From assembly GCA_937995995.1 (NCBI GenBank), contig CALKIP010000044.1:1-12026 (forward strand): a DNA stretch of 12,026 nucleotides, written 5' to 3'. This document shows positions 7,143 through 12,026 of the stretch, piece after piece. Below the pieces are notes generated by a model, which had not been told where the DNA came from, ran no database searches, and was given only the letters and a program-made list of their open reading frames with translations. The DNA comes from an uncultured bacterium. Its GTDB lineage: Bacteria > Gemmatimonadota > Gemmatimonadetes > Longimicrobiales > RSA9. Position 1 is the first letter of the stretch; every line of letters begins with the position of its first letter. Position numbers and translations under genes: made by a program.

Positions 7143-10100
7143 TCACTCCGGCGGTTCGACGGGCTCGTGGGGATCGACCGGTTCGTGGGGGCGTAGGGCG
7201 GCGCCGGCCGCGTCGATGCTCACGTACAGCGACTCGCCTCGCCAGCGGATGGGGAAGCGGACCGCCTTCCAGTTCGGTGGCAGCTTCGGTTCGAGCGTGA
7301 TTCCATCCGGCCCGGTCCGCACCCCGCCGAAGCCGAAGATGGCGGCCTGCCACAGCCCGCCGAGTGCGGCCATGTGCACGCCGCCGGCGGCGTTGCCCAT
7401 GTTGTCGGCCAGATCGATCTCGGCGCCCTGGCGGAAGTAGCGTCGGGCGACGTCGCTCATCCCGAGGCGCGCGGCTAGGAGCGCGTGGATCGAGGGGCTG
7501 AGCGAGCTTCCGTGTCCGGTGCGCGGATCGTAATAGCGGAAGTTCGCCTCGCGTACCCGGGGCGTGAAGCGGTCCCAGAGGAGGTGGATCAGCATGAGTA
7601 CGTCGGGCTGCTTGATGATCTTCGTGCGCTGGATGCGATCGTGTCCGAGGATCACGTCCATCGGCGCGGTGCGCGGCTCGTACGCTTCGAGGTCGATCTC
7701 CTCGAGGTCGTGGTAGCCCTCGAACTGCTCGATCACCCCGGTCTCGGGATCGATGGGGAAGGCGACGATGTCGGCCAGGCGCCGCCACTCGTCCGGCTCC
7801 TCGGGGTCGAGCTCCAGGCGGTCGCTCAGCTCGCGCCAGCGCTCTGGCCAGCGTTCGGCCACGATCCGCGCCGCGTCCGCGCCCCGTTCCAGGTTCCAGC
7901 GCGCCATCCCGTTCGTGTACGCGTTGTCGTCGACGTCGACGTGGTACTCGTCGGGTCCGATCACGTGGCGGATGTGGAAGCGGCCGTCGTCCTCGAGGCG
8001 GCCGCGGCTCGCCCAGAAACGGGCGGTCTCGAGGAGGATCTCGGCGCCGGCATCGCGGAGGAAGGCGTCGTCGCCCGTGGCCTGCCAGTACTGCCAGACT
8101 GCGTAGGCGACGTCGGCGACGATGTGCACCTCCTGCTCGCCGTTGAAGATGGGGAGCACCTTGCCCTCGGGGGTGAGGACCCGTGGCGGCGTGGACTCTC
8201 TCCCGTCGGCGGCGGATTCCCAGGCGAAGAAGGCGCCCTCGAACCCGTGCTCGCGGGCCTTGTCCCGGGCGGCGGGAAGGGTGTGATAGCGGTACATGAG
8301 CAGGGAGCGCGCGGCGGGCGGGTGCGTGTACAGGTAGAACGGGAGCATGTAGATCTCGGTGTCCCAGAAGACGTGGCCGCTGTAGGCCGGCCCGGTGAGC
8401 GCGCGTGCGCCGATCGAGACCCGCTCGTCCCGGGGGTCGGCGGCGGAGATCAGGTGGTAGCACGCGAAGCGCAGCGCGCGCTGGTCCTCGTCGTCCCCCG
8501 TGACCTCGACGTCCGCCGCGTGCCAGCGCTCCCTCCAGCGGCGGACGTGTGCTTCGACGATGGCATCCGCGCCCTCGTCCACGAGTCGGCGCAGTCGCTC
8601 GGCCGAAGCTGCGGCGGGATCTTCCGCATCCCGCGAGGTGTGCACCGCCAGGATCTGGTCCACGCGGCAGCTCCCGCCGGGCTCGACCGGGATGTCGTAG
8701 CGCGCCACCGGCGAGCCGTCGACGAGGTTCAACTCCCGTGCTTCGTGCTCGACGCCATCGGCAAGGACGACCGCCGTCGCGGCGAAGGCCACGGCGATGT
8801 CGGTCTCACGCGTACGGAGGGTGACGGTGATCGGCGGCGGGGTCTCCACGGGACGCGGGCCATCCGCCGCGCGCCGGGGCTCGTCGGAGGTGTGGCCCCT
8901 TTCGACAGCATCGGCTCTCTCGTCGGGTTCCGCGGCGCCACCGGCCCCTGGCCCATGGGACCGTCGAATCTGCGGCAGCGCCGCCGCCTCCGGCACCAGC
9001 GACACGCCGGCGCCGAACGGGTTTGCGGCGCCGCCGGCAGGCTGTTCCAGCCCGAGCTCGAGTCCGAGCGTTCCGCCGAAGTTCTCGGGCGTGAGGACGA
9101 GGGTCTGGAGGAGGGCGTGGCGATCGGCGAGTGAGACCAGGCGAAGTCCCAGCATTCGGATGATGCGTCCGTTCGGATCGCGGTGCCGCCATTCGCGCCA
9201 TAGCAGCCCCTGGCGCAGGTCCAGGATGCGGCGGTGCTCGAGCCGCTCGCCAGCCCCGAGGTCGAGCCTCTCGCCGTTCAGCCACACGTTCGCCCGCGTC
9301 CAGTTCGGCGCCTGCGCGAGCCGCGGGATGCGATCCGAGTGCTCCTGCACGTCGTAGACGCCCGAGATGAAGGTCGCCGGTGCGGAGAGTGCCGTCCCCT
9401 CGGCCAGCGAGCCTCGCGTGCCGACGTACCCGTTCGCGGTCGAGAAGACCGACTCGATCTCGTGTTCGCGTGCGACGTTGAATCCTTCCTCGACCAGGCA
9501 CCAGTCGGGCGCTGACGTAGGTGCGACGGGCAGGTGCTCGGCAAGGGGCGAGTGCGGGCGCTCGCCCTCTTCCCCGGCGCGCCACAACTCAAGTTGCGCC
9601 TCCAGCAGTTCCCGGAAGCGTGCCGGCCCACCGCCCAGATGGATCACCTCCGGCGGCGCGCCGCCCGGCTCCGGGCCGACGGAGACGAAGGTCGCGCCCT
9701 CCGCCGATGCCGTGAGCATGCGGGCGTCGCTCCCCTCGAAGCCGGCGATCCGGCCGAACTCGTCGCCGCCGATCAGGACATCGACCGGACGGATCCCCTC
9801 GGCGCGTGCGAGCTCGTGCATCAGCCAGTCGATGGAGTCGGACTTGTCGGTCAGCCCGATCTCGAGGTGCTTGACGTCGCTCGTGATGCGAGCGTCCTCG
9901 AGCCCGTTCTGGCGCGCCAGCCGCTCGGCCATGCGGAACGCCTCGCCGATCCCGCCTTCGAGGCCGGCATTGCGCAGTCGCGACTCGACCGCGTCGGTGA
10001 GGGCGCCGATCTCCGACTTCGGCGGGTCCGTCCACTCGGGGAGCGGGATCAGATCAACCTTGCGGCGGTTGAGGCGGTCGTAGACGATACGGATGTCGAG

Positions 10101-10613
10101 CCCCGTGCGCGCGACGAGTGCGACGCGCACCGAGTCCGCCGTGGCCGTGAGCGCCGCCTCCTCCTCGGGCGTCGCCACCCGGTGCCAGACGATGACGGGC
10201 TTCGACGCCTCGTCGAAGCCCCACACCTCGGAGCCACGGTTGGTCAGGACGTGTAGCCGGCGCTTGTGCGGGCCATGGATCCCGGAGGCGAGCTGGCGGT
10301 CGACGTGGCCGAAGTGCGTTCCCGTGATCACCGCGATCTGTACGCCTTCGCGGAGCAGGCGCTCGATCACCTCACGCACCGCACTCGCATCTGCGCGGCG
10401 GTTTTCGACCGCCGTACCGTCCCAGTCGAAGGCGATGAGGCGAAAAGGCCGCAGGAGCGACGGCGGAAGGCCAGGCCGTGTGTTCTCGTTCGCCGGAGTT
10501 GGACGCTCCCCGGACACGCGGTCCGGACCGCGCGCTGAGGCGGGTTCGGGATGGCCGCCGGACCTTGGGTCCGAACGACTCTCGGATGCGCCCGACCAGC
10601 CCCTATTGCCCAC
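7143..10613 (-). CDS. HAD-family phosphatase domain fused to GH65 disaccharide phosphorylase
   Basis: A 1156-residue fusion if started at GTG 10613. This start follows GGAGG with a 4-nt spacer and overlaps the phosphoesterase stop by 11 nt; GTG 10517 is the main alternative. Residues 1-56 are polar and low-complexity. The HAD domain (about 57-340) has motif I FDWDGTA (nucleophile Asp63, Asp65), motif II VITGTH, motif III Lys near 257 (LTDKSDSIDWL) and motif IV IGGDEFG (Asp284); the C2-type cap arrangement resembles Cof/trehalose-6-phosphate phosphatases, not beta-phosphoglucomutase. GH65 (about 370-1145) begins WCLVEEGFNVAREHEIES. It carries FWDTEIYMLPFYLY, GPDEYHVDVDDNAYTN with the predicted general acid Glu889, KIIKQPDVLML, and the phosphate-binding HGSSLSPSIHA (1034-1044). 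GH65 enzymes mostly phosphorolyse alpha-glucobioses (maltose, trehalose, kojibiose, nigerose) to beta-glucose-1-phosphate. The substrate cannot be read here. The same architecture occurs in mycobacterial OtsB1 (Rv2006). Odd points: a 60-residue low-complexity insert (528-593) and an acidic Pro-rich tail with two HEPV repeats. Confidence 0.93.
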   Translation of the reverse strand: MGNRGWSGASESRSDPRSGGHPEPASARGPDRVSGERPTPANENTRPGLPPSLLRPFRLIAFDWDGTAVENRRADASAVREVIERLLREGVQIAVITGTHFGHVDRQLASGIHGPHKRRLHVLTNRGSEVWGFDEASKPVIVWHRVATPEEEAALTATADSVRVALVARTGLDIRIVYDRLNRRKVDLIPLPEWTDPPKSEIGALTDAVESRLRNAGLEGGIGEAFRMAERLARQNGLEDARITSDVKHLEIGLTDKSDSIDWLMHELARAEGIRPVDVLIGGDEFGRIAGFEGSDARMLTASAEGATFVSVGPEPGGAPPEVIHLGGGPARFRELLEAQLELWRAGEEGERPHSPLAEHLPVAPTSAPDWCLVEEGFNVAREHEIESVFSTANGYVGTRGSLAEGTALSAPATFISGVYDVQEHSDRIPRLAQAPNWTRANVWLNGERLDLGAGERLEHRRILDLRQGLLWREWRHRDPNGRIIRMLGLRLVSLADRHALLQTLVLTPENFGGTLGLELGLEQPAGGAANPFGAGVSLVPEAAALPQIRRSHGPGAGGAAEPDERADAVERGHTSDEPRRAADGPRPVETPPPITVTLRTRETDIAVAFAATAVVLADGVEHEARELNLVDGSPVARYDIPVEPGGSCRVDQILAVHTSRDAEDPAAASAERLRRLVDEGADAIVEAHVRRWRERWHAADVEVTGDDEDQRALRFACYHLISAADPRDERVSIGARALTGPAYSGHVFWDTEIYMLPFYLYTHPPAARSLLMYRYHTLPAARDKAREHGFEGAFFAWESAADGRESTPPRVLTPEGKVLPIFNGEQEVHIVADVAYAVWQYWQATGDDAFLRDAGAEILLETARFWASRGRLEDDGRFHIRHVIGPDEYHVDVDDNAYTNGMARWNLERGADAARIVAERWPERWRELSDRLELDPEEPDEWRRLADIVAFPIDPETGVIEQFEGYHDLEEIDLEAYEPRTAPMDVILGHDRIQRTKIIKQPDVLMLIHLLWDRFTPRVREANFRYYDPRTGHGSSLSPSIHALLAARLGMSDVARRYFRQGAEIDLADNMGNAAGGVHMAALGGLWQAAIFGFGGVRTGPDGITLEPKLPPNWKAVRFPIRWRGESLYVSIDAAGAALRPHEPVDPHEPVEPPE

Positions 10614-11376
10614 GCGACCTCCGCTCCGGCGCACGGCCGGTCCAGATACGGAACTGTCGGCCCATGTTCTCGAGGACGGGGATCGCCACGTTGAAGATGT
10701 CGAGACCGTCTGCGGTGCGGGCGTGTGGCGAGCCGTAATGTGCGTGACCGTGGAAGACGACGGTCGCACCGTGTGTCTCGAGCGGCGCCAGCAGACGCGA
10801 GGAGCCGAGGAGGGGAAAGAGCTGCTCGGGCTCGCCCATCAGCGTTTCGACCACGGGCGAGTAGTGCATGAGCACGATCTTCTCTTCCGTGGTCAGGGAG
10901 CGCAGCGCCGACTCGAGCTTCAGCGCCTCATTGAGCGTCTCCTGCACGAAGTCCCGGAGCTGCTCCTCGCCGAACGGGCTCATGGCGAAGCGCCCGAAGC
11001 CACCGCCGAAGCCCTTCGTCCCGGCGAATCCCACGCCGTCCAGGACGACGTGCTCGCCATCCAGGAGGTGCACGCCTCGGTCGGCGAGGATCGCCTTCAA
11101 CTCTTCGAGCTCGCCGCCGGCATGGTCGTGGTTGCCGAACACGGCGACGATCGGAATGTCGACGCCGGAGAGCTCCTCGACCAGGGCCTCCATCTGCTCG
11201 GGCCGGCCGTTGTGCGTCAGATCGCCGCACAGGGCGAGGACATCCGCTTCGCGATTGATACGGGCGAAGCGATCGACGAGGGCGTAGCGAGGGCCGCGCC
11301 CGGCGTGGATATCGCCCACGGCGGCTATGCGGACCCTTCGCCTGGGAACCGAGGAGCGAGATCGTTCGGTCGGCAT
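10603..11376 (-). CDS. Calcineurin-like metallophosphoesterase
   Basis: A 257-residue cytosolic metallophosphoesterase with no signal peptide. The dinuclear metal-site motifs are complete and in order: VGDIH (Asp22, His24), CGDLTHNG (Asp52), FGNHDHAGG (Asn82, His83), MHYSP (His171) and FHGHAHYGSP (His209, His211). The length fits a single-domain Metallophos protein. The substrate is unknown; the superfamily includes protein and nucleotide phosphatases, phosphodiesterases and pyrophosphatases. Start ATG 11376 is preferred; a GTG two codons upstream (11382) is possible, and only a weak AGG precedes it. The stop at 10603-10605 overlaps the GTG start of the HAD-GH65 gene by 11 nt, so the two are probably translated in a coupled way. 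A stretch around residues 120-131, rich in Gly and Phe (GTKGFGGGFGRF), lies between the metal motifs, as in YfcE/Icc-like relatives. It is the first gene of the right-hand - strand group, with 147 nt before the tRNA. Confidence 0.93.
   Translation of the reverse strand: MPTERSRSSVPRRRVRIAAVGDIHAGRGPRYALVDRFARINREADVLALCGDLTHNGRPEQMEALVEELSGVDIPIVAVFGNHDHAGGELEELKAILADRGVHLLDGEHVVLDGVGFAGTKGFGGGFGRFAMSPFGEEQLRDFVQETLNEALKLESALRSLTTEEKIVLMHYSPVVETLMGEPEQLFPLLGSSRLLAPLETHGATVVFHGHAHYGSPHARTADGLDIFNVAIPVLENMGRQFRIWTGRAPERRSRGQ
10618..10622 (-). promoter_or_regulatory. Ribosome-binding site deciding the GTG start of the HAD-GH65 gene
   Basis: GGAGG on the - strand, 4 nt before GTG 10613 and inside the last codons of the metallophosphoesterase gene. 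It favours this start over the longer frame reaching to 10769 and over GTG 10517. Confidence 0.6.
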
Positions 11377-11386
11377 AGGCACGCCT

Positions 11387-11404
11387 GCACGGCAACGCCC
11401 GTGC
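11387..11404 (-). other. Small hairpin in the leader of the metallophosphoesterase gene
   Basis: Perfect 6-bp inverted repeat, GCACGG (11387-11392) and CCGTGC (11399-11404) with a 6-nt loop, 10 nt before the ATG at 11376 on the - strand. It could affect ribosome access, but a stem this short is common by chance in GC-rich DNA. Confidence 0.25.
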
Positions 11405-11480
11405 CTCCGATCCGAGCGCCGAGATCAGCGTGTACGCCGCGGTCTCACTGGCCGGTAAATTGCACCTTTTTCCGGGTGGA

Positions 11481-11522
11481 AGCGCTGGTCCGGAGACGCC
11501 CCAGCGGATCCGAACCAGCGCT
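11481..11522. repeat. Large imperfect inverted repeat abutting the tRNA gene
   Basis: AGCGCTGGTCCGGA (11481-11494) and TCCGAACCAGCGCT (11509-11522) pair over 14 bp with one mismatch around a 14-nt loop. The right arm ends 1 nt before the first base of the tRNA. It may be a 5' leader structure, an operator-like dyad or a terminator acting on the - strand. The AT-rich patch TAAATTGCACCTTTTTCC just to its left (11456-11473) is the only obvious place for promoters of the tRNA or the phosphoesterase, but I cannot define -35/-10 boxes there. Confidence 0.6.
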
Positions 11523-11523
11523 C

Positions 11524-11596
11524 GGCCGGGTAGCTCAGTGGTAGAGCGCGGGGCTAAAACCCCCGGAAGACGACGGTTCGATTCCGTCCCCGGCCT
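11524..11596 (+). tRNA. tRNA-like gene with AAA anticodon, identity uncertain
   Basis: The 73 nt fold as a complete cloverleaf. Acceptor stem GGCCGGG/CCCGGCC is 7 perfect pairs; the D-arm is GCTC-AGTGGTA-GAGC. The anticodon arm is CGGGG/CCCCG around loop CTAAAAC, giving U33, anticodon AAA (11556-11558) and A37. The variable loop GAAGAC has 6 nt. The T-arm is GACGG-TTCGATT-CCGTC with perfect pairing. The discriminator is U73, and CCA is not encoded. AAA would nominally read the Phe codon UUU, but bacterial tRNA-Phe normally has anticodon GAA and A73, so this is not a standard tRNA-Phe. U73 is more typical of Gly or Cys tRNAs. The structure is too perfect for a decayed pseudogene. It is flanked by a large hairpin upstream and a terminator-like hairpin downstream. 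Confidence 0.85.
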
Positions 11597-11606
11597 TGCG
11601 ACTCGC

Positions 11607-11639
11607 CCGCTGCGAAGTAGGTCTTCCTTCGCGCAGCGG
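11607..11639. terminator. Hairpin terminator between the tRNA and the M1 peptidase gene
   Basis: CCGCTGCG (11607-11614) pairs perfectly with CGCAGCGG (11632-11639); inside, AAG and CTT can extend the stem with a 2-nt bulge. It lies 10 nt after the tRNA and 3 nt past the stop of the convergent peptidase gene, so it probably serves both strands. There is no clear U-tract on either side. Confidence 0.65.
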
Positions 11640-11642
11640 CCC

Positions 11643-12026
11643 CTACGAGCCCACCGCTCTGCGGTTGTTCCCCCGGTTCGTCTCGATCACGCCATACTCG
11701 GGGTCGAGCACGGCTTCCGCCGGCCGCTCGTCAGTCACGATCTCCACGGTCTGCACGCGTTCGCGGGAATCCAGACGCTGCTCGACATCACCGACGCGGA
11801 GCGTGATCGGCATCCAGGCGTCGCCCGACCGTTCGACGGTGACGCGAGTGGTCCAGCGGCCGTCGGCGGCCTGTGACGCCGTCGCTTCACGGATGGCGTA
11901 GTCGAGCGTTGCTGTGGTGCGGAACCACTGGTCGAAGAACCACTCGAGATCCTCGCCGCTCGCCTCCTCCATGGCGCGCTGGAAGTCCGCGACGGTGACG
12001 TGGCGGAGCTTGTTCTGCTCGTAGTA
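11643..12026 (-). CDS. C-terminal end of an M1-family metallopeptidase (5' part outside window)
   Basis: The last 127 residues of a larger protein, open from the window edge to the TAG at 11645-11643. The fragment starts YYEQNKLRHVTVADFQRAME and continues EEASGEDLEWFFDQWFR. This is the region after the catalytic domain of gluzincin M1 aminopeptidases, where a helix carrying the DLxWFFxQW pattern is followed by a small beta domain (here about residues 40-115, with VTVERSGDAWMPITLRV). The end, PEYGVIETNRGNN, resembles the closing strand of M1 peptidases in Gemmatimonadota, Acidobacteriota and Bacteroidota. The zinc motif HEXXH and the GXMEN exopeptidase motif would lie to the right of the window, so activity cannot be judged. 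The internal ATG at 11972 is not a start, since homology runs through it. It converges on the tRNA gene, with a hairpin between them. Confidence 0.85.
   Translation of the reverse strand, partial: YYEQNKLRHVTVADFQRAMEEASGEDLEWFFDQWFRTTATLDYAIREATASQAADGRWTTRVTVERSGDAWMPITLRVGDVEQRLDSRERVQTVEIVTDERPAEAVLDPEYGVIETNRGNNRRAVGS

Noticed and set aside
7485..9134. 549-codon + strand open frame inside the GH65 region
   Set aside because: Runs antisense to conserved GH65 motifs; the translation is Val/Arg/Gly/Asp-rich with no domain.
10614..10769. N-terminal extension of the HAD-GH65 frame to 10769
   Set aside because: These codons lie inside the phosphoesterase gene, give Ser/Thr/Arg-rich sequence without homology, and a GGAGG-GTG start exists at 10613.
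11430..11876. Coding frame across the tRNA on the + strand
   Set aside because: It crosses the tRNA and terminator and is antisense to the M1 peptidase end.

Overview
This is a high-GC bacterial chromosomal segment with tightly packed genes. Long open frames lie opposite nearly every real gene, as expected when third codon positions are strongly G/C. The gene mix suggests a high-GC environmental bacterium, possibly Gemmatimonadota, Chloroflexota or a relative. It comprises tandem universal stress proteins (USPs), a PAS/GAF histidine kinase, a NarL-type regulator with a HisKA_3 kinase, a HAD-GH65 fusion and an M1 peptidase. No phylogenetic marker is present, so the assignment is only a guess. 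There are no transposases, integrases, CRISPR repeats or other mobile-element signs.

Layout. Left end, + strand: a tandem-domain USP cut by the window edge (1-935), a strong hairpin (998-1029), then a second, clearly paralogous USP (1182-2120). All the following protein genes are on the - strand. Read in their direction of transcription (right to left) they are: a metallophosphoesterase (11376-10603); a 1156-residue HAD phosphatase-like/GH65 disaccharide phosphorylase-like fusion (10613-7143, overlapping the previous gene by 11 nt); a divergent third tandem USP (7138-6305, 4 nt gap); a 135-nt spacer holding a perfect 9-bp dyad and a possible promoter; a two-TM HisKA_3 kinase (6169-4991); a NarL/FixJ-type response regulator (4998-4342, 8-nt overlap); and a soluble PAS-PAS-GAF-HisKA-HATPase kinase (4276-2207). 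At the right end are a + strand tRNA with a non-standard AAA anticodon (11524-11596), a hairpin terminator (11607-11639) and the C-terminal end of an M1-family peptidase (- strand, 11643 to the edge).

How the genes may work together. The cluster looks like a stress or dormancy module. Two kinases and one NarL-family regulator sit beside three USPs and a GH65 sugar enzyme fused to a HAD phosphatase. The combination resembles the mycobacterial DosR dormancy regulon. There a NarL-family regulator with HisKA_3-type kinases controls many USP genes and a HAD-GH65 fusion (OtsB1/Rv2006) lying next to a USP gene (Rv2005c). The dyad ahead of the kinase-regulator genes is a good candidate binding site for the regulator. 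The functional link is inference; gene order, overlaps and motifs are seen directly.
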